From: 66-474 sp964489055
GTDB taxonomy: Bacteria > Pseudomonadota > Gammaproteobacteria > Xanthomonadales > Rhodanobacteraceae
Direction of reading: 5' to 3'
DNA length: 64,000 nt
Assembly (NCBI GenBank): GCA_964489055.1
Contig: CAZAXF010000004.1
Span: forward strand, 47,297 to 111,296
How positions within the stretch are numbered: the stretch's first letter is position 1; each line of letters begins with the position of its first letter. Made by a program: the position numbers and the translations under genes. Shown one piece after another: positions 1-6,988 of the stretch. The notes beneath the pieces were generated by a model. The model saw nothing but the letters and a program-made list of their open reading frames with translations, ran no database searches and was not told the origin of the DNA.

Positions 1-158
1 TCAGGAAGGTCGGCGCAGGCGGCGGCGATGCCAGCGAAAACATCGTGGTGCACGAGGTCCCGCGCGATGCAGCCGGCGAGTGGCTGCGCGCGATGGCGGC
101 GAAGGGATATTCCATTGATCCGAAGCTGTTCGCGGGACTGTGGTTTCTCGACAACTGA
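1..158 (+). CDS. NUDIX hydrolase, C-terminal end only (5' cut by window edge)
   Basis: A frame already open at base 3 runs 51 codons to TGA at 156-158. The visible residues include ENIVVHEVP, then GEWLRAM, and end in SIDPKLFAGLWFLDN. This resembles the C-terminal helix of ADP-ribose or ADP-compound diphosphatases of the NUDIX family, which often finish in a DPKxxAGLxFL-type segment. The Nudix box lies outside the window, so catalytic residues cannot be checked. Such enzymes hydrolyse ADP-ribose and related nucleoside diphosphates in the cytoplasm. No gene follows on this strand for several kilobases, so this is the 3' end of its transcription unit. Family assignment rests on the tail alone. 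Confidence 0.5.
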   Translation, partial: RKVGAGGGDASENIVVHEVPRDAAGEWLRAMAAKGYSIDPKLFAGLWFLDN

Positions 159-291
159 TCGGCGCCTGTCCGCGTCGATCCGCGTAGAGAGCTTTTTGCC
201 ACGGATGAACACGGATGGGCACGGATCAAGAGATTTCCTGATTTGGGCTGTTGCTCAGCCACGCTGGCGATGCAAAGCGCCCTTTACCCTG

Positions 292-404
292 GTCATTCCG
301 GGGCCATCGCCGGTTTCATCGGCGATGGAACCCGGAATCCAGCTCTTCGTATCGACTTCCGGGAGCTGGATTCCGGGTTCTCCCTCCGGGAGCCCCGGAA
401 TGAC
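292..404. repeat. Nested inverted repeat (GTCATTCCGGGG family)
   Basis: The outer arms GTCATTCCGGGG and CCCCGGAATGAC are exact reverse complements. The inner arms GAACCCGGAATCCAGCTC (328-345) and GAGCTGGATTCCGGGTTC (363-380) are also exact complements. The left half carries a further small hairpin, GCCATCGCC...GGCGATGG. A diverged copy with the same outer and inner organisation is at 46370-46508, and a half copy is at 62821-62856. Repetition within the window and the absence of any reading frame point to a dispersed non-coding element. Confidence 0.8.
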
Positions 405-678
405 GAACTTGGGAAGTGTCATACCAACATCAACTGGCTGAGGAACAGCCCTAATCAGGAGAGCTTTTGACGCGGATCGACGCGGATGGCGCGGATCAAA
501 AGCCGAAATCAGGTAGCGTGCGCTCTGCGCACGTCGGGGTTCGCGGCGGGTTCGTTCGTGCAACGCGGCACGACGAATCCGGCTTGATCGGCGTTTGTCC
601 GCGCAAACCGGCGTCCGGCGCTTTTCCACGGGCCGGAAACACGGTGCAGCGGCGCCGCCCGGTGCCGCGCACGGGTAC

Positions 679-704
679 GTTGCGCGGGCCGTGGCCCGCG
701 CAAC
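679..704. repeat. Near-perfect palindrome downstream of the cold-shock gene
   Basis: GTTGCGCGGGCC and GGCCCGCGCAAC are separated by two bases, 23 bp beyond the stop codon of the minus-strand cold-shock gene. It could end that transcript, but no T-tract follows in the minus direction, so a classical intrinsic terminator is not supported. Confidence 0.5.
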
Positions 705-727
705 GGGGCGTCATCTGAAACCGGCGC

Positions 728-982
728 TCAGGCCGCCGGTGTCGACGGCGCGGGCGGTGCGGCTTCCGTGGTGGCGTCGTCGGCAGGCGTCACCTCGGCG
801 GCCTGCATGCCCTTGGGGCCCTGCACCACATCGAACTGGACCCGCTGGCCTTCCTTGAGGCTGCGAAAGCCCTGGGCCTTGATGGCCGAAAAGTGCACGA
901 ACACATCCGCACCGCCGCCATCGGGTGTGATGAAACCGAAACCCTTGGCGTCATTGAACCACTTGACCGTACCCACTGCCAT
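728..982 (-). CDS. Cold-shock protein, CspA family
   Basis: This 84-residue protein has one cold-shock domain at residues 1-65. It shows both RNA-binding motifs: KGFGFI (RNP1) and VFVHFSAI (RNP2). Family members bind single-stranded RNA or DNA and melt mRNA structure as RNA chaperones. After the domain comes an extra tail of about 19 residues rich in Ala, Pro and Thr (ending PAPSTPAA); typical CspA proteins are about 65-70 residues and lack it. The start is set by AAAGGGGA about 8 bases before the ATG. The gene stands alone with its own likely promoter at 1039-1068. Family assignment is very secure; which paralogue it is, and whether it is cold-inducible, cannot be told. Confidence 0.95.
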   Translation of the reverse strand: MAVGTVKWFNDAKGFGFITPDGGGADVFVHFSAIKAQGFRSLKEGQRVQFDVVQGPKGMQAAEVTPADDATTEAAPPAPSTPAA

Positions 983-1014
983 TTCAAATCCCCTTTACGC
1001 AACGTTCCGGGACA

Positions 1015-1068
1015 TGCGGCAAACCGCCGCACACCCCGAGTATCCGGCGGACGGTCCCCGCAGTGCAA
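1015..1068 (-). promoter_or_regulatory. Likely sigma-70 promoter and 5'-terminal hairpin of the cold-shock gene
   Basis: On the minus strand TTGCAC (1063-1068) and GATACT (1039-1044) are 18 bp apart, matching -35 and -10 boxes. Transcription would start near 1032 and leave a leader of about 50 bases. The first leader bases would form the hairpin TGCGGC-loop-GCCGCA (1015-1031). A 5'-terminal stem-loop in a cold-shock leader suggests control of mRNA stability or translation; that role is inference. Confidence 0.45.
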
Positions 1069-1092
1069 GCGGAATTTGAAGATGACCCGCGC

Positions 1093-1842
1093 TCAGCCAG
1101 CCACGAGGGCCGCGATCAAGGCCGGCACCGCGCCCGTGGCGGCATCGAGGTTGGCGTGTATTTCCTCGAGGCTGATGGGCCGATCGGGCTCCGGGCCGCA
1201 ACCCGCGGCCCAGTTCGCGACCAGCGCCAGGCACGCGTAATCCATGCCAAGTTCACGCGCCAGCACCGCCTCGGGCATGCCCGTCATGCCGACCAGGTCG
1301 CAGCCGTCGCCGCGCATGCGGGCGACTTCCGCACGGGTTTCCAGGCGCGGGCCCTGAGTGGCGCCGTAGCAGCCGCCATCGACCACGGCGATGTCCGTGC
1401 GCTGCGCGGCATCCAGCAGGGCGGCACGCAACGACGCGGAATACGGTTCACCGAATTCCGCATGCACCACCGGCTCGCCCTCGGCGTCGCAGAAGCTGGC
1501 CGCGCGGCCGTGGGTGTAGTCGATCAACTGGTCGGGGACCGCCAACGCGCGCGGCGCCATGTCATCGCGAATGCCGCCGACAGCGTTGACGCCCACGATA
1601 CGCCGCGCACCGACCTCATGCAGCGCGGCGAGGTTGGCGCGGTAATTGATGCGGTGCGGGGCGATGGTGTGGCCCTCGCCGTGGCGCGCCAGGAACGCCA
1701 CGCGCCGACCGGCAAGCTCGCCGGTGGCGATGGCCGACGACGGCGCGCCCCAGCGGGTGGCGACGTCGTGGCGCTGCACGTTTTCCAGGCCAGAGAACGC
1801 GTAGACGCCGGTGCCGCCGATGATCGCAAGCTCCACACTCAT
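1093..1842 (-). CDS. S-methyl-5'-thioinosine phosphorylase (MTAP/PNP family)
   Basis: This 249-residue protein of the trimeric purine nucleoside phosphorylase/MTAP family opens with IIGGTGVY, the phosphate-binding loop, and carries the conserved GMTGMPEAVLARE segment. It would phosphorolyse methylthioinosine (or methylthioadenosine) to methylthioribose-1-phosphate plus base, in the cytoplasm. In human MTAP the base-binding loop has Asp residues (TDYDCW); here the equivalent is ANWAAG, with Asn in the first position. Asn there favours 6-oxopurines, so thioinosine is the more likely substrate. ATG at 1842 overlaps the stop of hpt by 4 bp, fixing the start. The neighbouring nagZ matches the layout known in Pseudomonas. 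MtnA, the next salvage enzyme, is at 55 kb. Confidence 0.85.
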   Translation of the reverse strand: MSVELAIIGGTGVYAFSGLENVQRHDVATRWGAPSSAIATGELAGRRVAFLARHGEGHTIAPHRINYRANLAALHEVGARRIVGVNAVGGIRDDMAPRALAVPDQLIDYTHGRAASFCDAEGEPVVHAEFGEPYSASLRAALLDAAQRTDIAVVDGGCYGATQGPRLETRAEVARMRGDGCDLVGMTGMPEAVLARELGMDYACLALVANWAAGCGPEPDRPISLEEIHANLDAATGAVPALIAALVAG

Positions 1843-2405
1843 GCCGCCGACTCCGCATCGTCGAGCGCGTAGATGTCGGGCAGGTTGCGGCCCTGCCCGT
1901 GGTAGTCGAGCCCGTAGCCGAACACGTAGCGGTCGGGCACTTCCACGCCAACGAAATCGGCCTGCAATCCCGGCGCACGGCGATCGTGACGTTTTTCGCA
2001 CAACACCGCGATCAGCACGCGGCGTGCGCCCTGGGCAAGGCAGTGCTCGCGCAACGCGAGCAGCGTCCAACCTTCATCCAGGATGTCGTCGGCCAGGATC
2101 ACCGTGCGCCCGGCCAGCGGCGTCGCCGGACGGTGCAGCCAGCGCACCTCGCGCCCCACCGTGGCATCGCCGTAGCGGGTCGCGTGCACGTAGTCGAAAT
2201 CCATGTCCGCGTCGATCGCGAACGCCAGCGCCGCGGCGAAGAACATGCCACCGTTCATCACCGTCAGCAGCAGTGCGCGTTCGCCGGCCAGCGCGCGGGT
2301 GAGGTCGCGTCCCATCTCGACGATGCGCGCCTCCAGCGCGCGCTGTTCGTGGATGCGCCGGGCGTGCGACAGCACGGCGTCCAGTGGATGATCGTTCGTG
2401 TTCAC
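1839..2405 (-). CDS. hpt: Hypoxanthine-guanine phosphoribosyltransferase
   Basis: A 188-residue type I phosphoribosyltransferase. The PRPP-binding motif reads VILADDILDEGWTL, with the paired acidic residues followed by the loop that holds the 5-phosphate. An upstream TVMNGGMFFAAAL segment is typical of bacterial hypoxanthine-guanine enzymes. It salvages hypoxanthine or guanine with PRPP to IMP or GMP. The start is GTG at 2405, overlapping the nagZ stop by 4 bp (GTGA); its own stop overlaps the next ATG by 4 bp (ATGA). Placement beside the methylthioinosine phosphorylase makes sense, because that reaction releases hypoxanthine, which this enzyme recycles. No ATG lies nearby in frame, so GTG is chosen. 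Confidence 0.88.
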   Translation of the reverse strand: MNTNDHPLDAVLSHARRIHEQRALEARIVEMGRDLTRALAGERALLLTVMNGGMFFAAALAFAIDADMDFDYVHATRYGDATVGREVRWLHRPATPLAGRTVILADDILDEGWTLLALREHCLAQGARRVLIAVLCEKRHDRRAPGLQADFVGVEVPDRYVFGYGLDYHGQGRNLPDIYALDDAESAA

Positions 2406-3418
2406 GCCTGCGCCCCTTCGGCATCGGAAAGTTCCGCCAGCGCCGCCACGTAGCGCGCGTGTTGCGGATCGTCCTCGATGCTTGTCCAGTCGCGCGCGCC
2501 GGCACCACACAGCGCGGCGACGGTGTCGGCGCCACAGGGCATGCGGCCGCGCACCGATTCGATTGCCGGAGCCACCATCGCCGGCTGGCACACCAGCACC
2601 AGGTCGCAGCCGGCATCGAAGTGCGCGGTGACGCGCGCGCCGATGCCGCCCGCGGTTTCAGCCGCCACCATGCCGACGTCGTCGCTGAACACTACTCCGC
2701 CGAATCCGAGATCACGGCGCAGGTAATCGATCCAGCGTTTCGAATAACCGGCCGCCAGCGAATCGACCGCGGGATAGGTCACGTGCGCGATCATCACCGC
2801 TTCGGCGCCCGCGGCGAAGCCTTCCCTGAACGGCACCAGGTCATTGCCGCGGATCGTGTCCAGGTCGCGCGCATCGACGGCCTTTTCCAGGTGCGTGTCT
2901 TCGGGAATCGAGCCGTGGCCCGGGTAATGCTTCAACGTAGCCGCCATGCCCGCCAGGCGCATCCCTCGCACGTAGGCGGCGCCCAGTTCGGCCACCACCT
3001 GTGGATCGGCGTCGAAGGCGCGCTCGCCGATCACCCGGTTGCCGCGCGCCAGATCCACCACCGGCGCGAACGACAGATCCACGTCGCACGCGCGCAGTTC
3101 CCCAGCCATCACGATCGCGTGGATTTCGGCCATGTCGATGGCCGCTTGCCGATCGCGGTGGTACAGCGCGCCGATCGCCGCCAGTGCGGGCAGCCGGGTG
3201 AAGCCGTCGCGGAAGCGCTGCACCGGGCCGCCTTCGTGGTCCACGCCGATCACGAACGGCGCGTCGCGCAGCGCGCGGATTTCGGCAACCAGCGCGGCAA
3301 GCTGCTCGCGATCGCTGTAGTTGCGGGTGAACAGGATCGCGCCGCTGACTTCCGGCGCGGCCAGGTTGGCGCGGTCCTGCGCGGTGAGTGCGGTTCCCTC
3401 GATCGCCACGATCAGCAT
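2402..3418 (-). CDS. nagZ: Beta-N-acetylglucosaminidase NagZ
   Basis: A 338-residue glycoside hydrolase family 3 protein of normal NagZ length. It carries KHYPGHG (residues 163-169), the catalytic Asp-His pair in EDTH (Asp174, His176) and the nucleophile Asp246 in FSDD. It removes N-acetylglucosamine from GlcNAc-anhydroMurNAc peptides in the cytoplasm during peptidoglycan recycling. No signal peptide is seen, as expected. The start ATG at 3418 overlaps the upstream CYTH gene by 7 bp. A longer open frame reaches 3514 but runs inside the CYTH gene, and the conserved MLIVAIEG beginning supports the shorter form. Confidence 0.93.
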   Translation of the reverse strand: MLIVAIEGTALTAQDRANLAAPEVSGAILFTRNYSDREQLAALVAEIRALRDAPFVIGVDHEGGPVQRFRDGFTRLPALAAIGALYHRDRQAAIDMAEIHAIVMAGELRACDVDLSFAPVVDLARGNRVIGERAFDADPQVVAELGAAYVRGMRLAGMAATLKHYPGHGSIPEDTHLEKAVDARDLDTIRGNDLVPFREGFAAGAEAVMIAHVTYPAVDSLAAGYSKRWIDYLRRDLGFGGVVFSDDVGMVAAETAGGIGARVTAHFDAGCDLVLVCQPAMVAPAIESVRGRMPCGADTVAALCGAGARDWTSIEDDPQHARYVAALAELSDAEGAQA

Positions 3419-3921
3419 GCATTGCGCTCCGCATCGCTCCAACGCGCAAACGGGCGCCGGGCAAGGTTGACGTTGTAGTAGCGGGTCTCGGCGCTCACTT
3501 CCCGGCCCAGCCACGCCGGGTGCGGGAACGGTCGGTCTGCATCGTCGAGCTCGATTTCGATCACTACCAGCCCGTGATTATCGCCCAGAAACTCGTCGAC
3601 CTCGAACTCGAATCCATCCACCGGCACGATGTGACGGCGCTTCTCGACCGTCCCGATGCACAGGCCCTGCAGCATCGCCTCGGCATCGGCCGCCGGCACG
3701 GGGTACTCGTACTCATCGCGCTCCACGCCGGCCACGGCGGCCTTCACGGTAAGCCACGCCTTGTCCCCGGCGACGCGCACTCGCACCGCGGCGCGCGCCT
3801 GCCCCGCTTCCAGCGCCGGTGCGCCGACCAGGTAACCCTGCACGATGCGCTCGCTGCGGAGCACCTGCGCGCGCCAGGCATCGCTGGCGGCGAGAAACTT
3901 GCGCTCGATCTCGACGGCCAT
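3412..3921 (-). CDS. CYTH-domain protein, probable inorganic triphosphatase
   Basis: A 169-residue single-domain CYTH protein. The signature EIERKF is at residues 4-9, and alternating acidic/basic strands follow (VRVRV, LTVK, EYEYPV, EFEVDEF, VVIEIEL), as in the triphosphate tunnel metalloenzyme fold. Known bacterial members hydrolyse inorganic triphosphate in a metal-dependent way; some make cAMP or thiamine triphosphate instead, so the substrate is uncertain. The start overlaps the rlmD stop by one base (TGATG), so it is translationally coupled within the operon. There is no C-terminal CHAD domain, unlike YgiF-type enzymes. Confidence 0.85.
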   Translation of the reverse strand: MAVEIERKFLAASDAWRAQVLRSERIVQGYLVGAPALEAGQARAAVRVRVAGDKAWLTVKAAVAGVERDEYEYPVPAADAEAMLQGLCIGTVEKRRHIVPVDGFEFEVDEFLGDNHGLVVIEIELDDADRPFPHPAWLGREVSAETRYYNVNLARRPFARWSDAERNAC

Positions 3922-5237
3922 CAGGCACGCTCGAACAGCGCGATCGATTCAACGTGGCCGGTGTGCGGAAACATGTCCATCACCCCGGCAGCGGCAAGCG
4001 AAAACCCGTGCCGGCGCATCAGGGTGCCGGCATCGCGGGCCAGCGAGGCCGGGTGGCACGACACGTACACCACCCGCCGCACCGATTTGCCAGGCAGTTG
4101 TTCCAGCAGGCCATCGGCGCCACTGCGTGGGGGGTCCAGCAGCATCAAATCCCAGTCGGCACGCGCCCAGGCACTGCCTCGAACGTCGCCGGCAAGGTCG
4201 CCGATGAAGAATTCCGCGTTGTCGATGCCGTTGGCCGCGGCGTTGGCGCGTGCGCGTTCGACCAGCCCGACGTCGCCTTCCACGCCACAGACCCGGCCCG
4301 CGCTGCGTGCGATCGGCAGGCTGAAATTGCCCAGACCGCAGAACAAGTCCAGCACGCGGTCGTCCGGGCCGGGAGCCAGCAACGCCAGCGCGTGGGGAAT
4401 CATCCTGCGGTTGAGCGCGGCGTTGACCTGCACGAAGTCCAGCGGTTTGAAGGCCAGGGTCAGGTCGTATTCGGGCAGCGCGTAGTCGAGCACCACGGCA
4501 TCGGGCCACAGCGGATGCACGCTGTCGGTGCCGCCCGGCTGCAGCAGGATCGAAAAATCATGCTCCTTGCCGAAGGCAACCAGCTTCTCCCGATCGCCAT
4601 CGGAAAGCGGCGCCGGGTGCCGGAACACCAGCGCGCGCGCATCGTCACCGGCGGAAAATTCGATCTGGGGAATCGACGCCGCGCCTTCCATGCCATTGAG
4701 CAGTTCGCCGAGCGCATCCAGTTTGCCGCCCAGCGCCGGGTCGAGCACGTCGCAGTGCGCGATGTCGGCGACGAAGCGCGCATCGCGCTCGCGGAATCCG
4801 ACCAACACCCTGCCCTTTTTCAGCACGTGCTTCACCGACAGCCGCGCGCGCCGGCGATAGCCCCAGACATCGGCTGTCAGCGGCGCCAGCCAGCGCGCGG
4901 GCTCCACGTGCCCGATGCGCGCCAGGTTCTGCGCCAGCACGTTCTGCTTGGCTGCGATCTGCGCGGCGGGTGCCAGGTGCTGCAGCGCGCAGCCGCCACA
5001 CACGCCGAAATGCGCGCAGCGCGGCACCACGCGATGCGGCGACGCGATCAGGATTTCCTCCGCGCGTGCCTCGTCGAAATGCCGGTGCCGGCGCACCAGC
5101 CGTGCGCGCACCTGCTCGCCGGGCAAGGCGTCGGCCACGAACACGGTCTTGCCCTCGACGTGCGCCACCCCGCGCCCGTCGTGGGAAAGGTCGTCGATGG
5201 TGGTGTCGAAGGGCGGCTTGCGCGCGGCGCGGTTCAT
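3921..5237 (-). CDS. rlmD: 23S rRNA (uracil-1939-C5)-methyltransferase RlmD
   Basis: This 438-residue protein has the full RlmD architecture. An N-terminal TRAM-like OB domain is followed by the 4Fe-4S cysteines Cys74, Cys80, Cys83 and Cys162. The S-adenosylmethionine motif DLFCGLGNFSLP lies near 297-308, then DPPRSG near 369, and the nucleophilic Cys394 is in YVSCHPASLARD. It methylates U1939 of 23S rRNA. The frame stays open upstream, but MNRAARKPPF at 5237 fits the family start. It heads an overlapping chain: rlmD, CYTH, nagZ, hpt, methylthioinosine phosphorylase. DegV lies 32 bp upstream on the same strand and may share the transcript. Confidence 0.95.
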   Translation of the reverse strand: MNRAARKPPFDTTIDDLSHDGRGVAHVEGKTVFVADALPGEQVRARLVRRHRHFDEARAEEILIASPHRVVPRCAHFGVCGGCALQHLAPAAQIAAKQNVLAQNLARIGHVEPARWLAPLTADVWGYRRRARLSVKHVLKKGRVLVGFRERDARFVADIAHCDVLDPALGGKLDALGELLNGMEGAASIPQIEFSAGDDARALVFRHPAPLSDGDREKLVAFGKEHDFSILLQPGGTDSVHPLWPDAVVLDYALPEYDLTLAFKPLDFVQVNAALNRRMIPHALALLAPGPDDRVLDLFCGLGNFSLPIARSAGRVCGVEGDVGLVERARANAAANGIDNAEFFIGDLAGDVRGSAWARADWDLMLLDPPRSGADGLLEQLPGKSVRRVVYVSCHPASLARDAGTLMRRHGFSLAAAGVMDMFPHTGHVESIALFERA

Positions 5238-5269
5238 CCGCGCATCTTGCCAGAGGCACCCGGAAAAAT

Positions 5270-6211
5270 TCAGAACCCGGGATCTTCGGCGGCGGCATAG
5301 CCGAGCGTGACCGCGCCGGTACCCACGTTGACCATGCCGGTGATGCTCATGACGCTCTTGTACAACGTGACGCCGGCGGCGTTGCAGGCATCGGCGAGGC
5401 CACTGAATCCGGGCAACGCCTCCAGGTCCGCAAGCTCGCCACCGTAGCTGACGCACACCGCCGGCACCAGCAGCCCGCGCTTGACCGCGGCCGCGGCGTG
5501 GCCGAAGAGCTGTTCGGCACCCTGATCGAACCCGCGCGCCTTGGCCACCGGTCGCGTTTCGCCCTGAAAGCACTGCAGGATCGGCTTGATGTCCAGCGCG
5601 GTACCCAGCGTGGCACTGAGCAGGCCGACGCTGTGATCGCCCTTCTTGCGCGCGCGTGCGCGCAGGTAATGCAGGTCGCGTGGCAATGCGTAGGTGTAGG
5701 TCTGGTTGGCCAGCTCCGCGATCGTGGAGCGGATCTCCCCCGGCCCCGCGTCCGCTGCGATCATGTCGACGGCCTTGACCGCGCTCACCCCCTGGCCCGC
5801 GAACAGGCTGCGGGTATCGATCACCCGCATCAGGAACGGCGAATGGTTGCCGGCGGCCTCGCGGATCGGGCGGTAGCTGCCCAGGATCGCGAAGCTGGCC
5901 TGGGTCGCGTTGGCGAAGATCGGGCTGCGCGTGGCGGTTACGGTGAGGCAGAACACCGCATCGAAATCGAGCACCAGGCGCTTGAGGAACAGGTCGCGGA
6001 TGGCCTCGACCGACAACGACTCGGTTTCCGCCGCGTGGCCGCGCGCGCCAATGTCGCTGCCGTAGTAGTTTTCCATCGCCACCGGATCGCGCACGTCCAC
6101 GAAGGTCTTTCCATCCAGGTGGATGGTGATGGGCATGATCGTGATCCGGTTGTCATCGAAAAACTTGCGCGGCAGGTCGCAAGTTGCATCCATCACGAGC
6201 CCGATTCGCAT
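5270..6211 (-). CDS. DegV family protein (fatty-acid-binding fold)
   Basis: A 313-residue DegV-type protein. It begins MRIGLVMDATCDLP, the family start in which a Ser or Thr contacts the lipid carboxylate; later TVTATRSP and GLLSATLGTALDIKPIL match conserved blocks. DegV proteins bind fatty acids; in Firmicutes (FakB) they hand acyl groups to the kinase FakA. No DAK2-domain partner is visible here, so the role in this organism is unclear. It lies 32 bp upstream of rlmD on the same strand. A GGAGGCGAAATG context at the start supports the chosen ATG. Confidence 0.85.
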   Translation of the reverse strand: MRIGLVMDATCDLPRKFFDDNRITIMPITIHLDGKTFVDVRDPVAMENYYGSDIGARGHAAETESLSVEAIRDLFLKRLVLDFDAVFCLTVTATRSPIFANATQASFAILGSYRPIREAAGNHSPFLMRVIDTRSLFAGQGVSAVKAVDMIAADAGPGEIRSTIAELANQTYTYALPRDLHYLRARARKKGDHSVGLLSATLGTALDIKPILQCFQGETRPVAKARGFDQGAEQLFGHAAAAVKRGLLVPAVCVSYGGELADLEALPGFSGLADACNAAGVTLYKSVMSITGMVNVGTGAVTLGYAAAEDPGF

Positions 6212-6289
6212 TTCGCCTCCTCCCGATTCCGATGCATCATGCCACGAAGCACCTCACGGATGTATACCGCGTGGCCCGGCGACTGGCGG

Positions 6290-6925
6290 CTACTTGCGCC
6301 GCCAGTCGCCCGAGGCATCCTTGTAATACCAGCCCGAATGCGCGCGGCTGATCCAGCGCTTGGCGAAGGCCTCGCGCATCTGCTGCGCCCACTCCGGGTG
6401 CCCGTTGGCGACCGCGATCTGCTTGTACAGCGCCGCGCGGTCGGCGTTCTCGGCGGCCACGGCCTGGTTGGCGCGCGCGCGCTCGGGCAACGGAATCTTC
6501 GAGGCGTCGTGGATCGCGACGTCGCCGTTGTGGGTGAAGCCGACCGCCCCGGAATCGAGCAGGCCCTTCAGCACCGAACGGAAGCGCTGGCGCATGCGCG
6601 CCTCGATGGCCTCGATCGCCGGTGTCTGGATGTCCAGGTTGGCCGGCTCGGCGGCATTCGCCGCGGGAACCAGCGCATCCAGCACGCGCATCGCCAGCGG
6701 ATCGCCCGCGCGCGTGCCGTGCCCGGCATCACCGCTGGACGATGCCGGGGCCGCACCCGAATCGGGCTCCTTCGCCGCCGGCGCGCCGTTGTCCGGACCC
6801 ATGATGTTGCTGATCACCTTGTCGGCGGCCTTCTGTGCCGCCGCGGCCGGAAAATACACGTTGATGGTGACGCAGCCGGCCAGCAACGCGAGCACGAGGG
6901 AGATCAAGAAAACGGGTTTGCGCAT
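6290..6925 (-). CDS. YdbL-like (DUF1318) lipoprotein
   Basis: A 211-residue protein with a lipoprotein signal peptide: a hydrophobic stretch ends LLAGC with Cys18 as the likely lipidated residue. After a low-complexity Pro/Ala/Ser linker (about 45-75), the C-terminal half carries the DUF1318 pattern, including LDSGAVGFTHNGDVAIHD, then ERARANQAVAAENADRAALY and a conserved Trp-rich end. In Enterobacteria ynbE, ydbL and ydbH form an operon; YdbH is an AsmA-like bridge that moves phospholipid between inner and outer membrane, with YnbE as outer-membrane lipoprotein. Here no separate ynbE is present. The CVTINVYFPA segment after the lipid Cys could fill that role; this is inference. Confidence 0.75.
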   Translation of the reverse strand: MRKPVFLISLVLALLAGCVTINVYFPAAAAQKAADKVISNIMGPDNGAPAAKEPDSGAAPASSSGDAGHGTRAGDPLAMRVLDALVPAANAAEPANLDIQTPAIEAIEARMRQRFRSVLKGLLDSGAVGFTHNGDVAIHDASKIPLPERARANQAVAAENADRAALYKQIAVANGHPEWAQQMREAFAKRWISRAHSGWYYKDASGDWRRK

Positions 6926-6988
6926 GTCGGTGTCCTTTTCGGGCAGTGGTTCGATTGTGCTGCAAAACGTGGTCGCGCGCGAACGCGG

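Larger units (their letters stand above)
159..727. other. Gene-free repeat-rich interval
   Basis: No convincing coding sequence is seen on either strand. The interval holds several repeats: CACGGATGAACACGGATG-type direct repeats near 200-230, a nested inverted repeat at 292-404, GACGCGGATC-type repeats near 470-498, one GTAG-headed REP half-site at 513-533, and a near-perfect 12-bp inverted repeat at 679-704 that lies just downstream of the cold-shock gene. Similar pieces recur near 46 kb, so this is a deposit of dispersed repeats rather than decayed genes. Confidence 0.7.

Noticed and set aside
679..704. Intrinsic terminator of the cold-shock gene
   Set aside because: The stem is strong, but no T-tract follows on the minus strand, so it is listed only as a palindrome.
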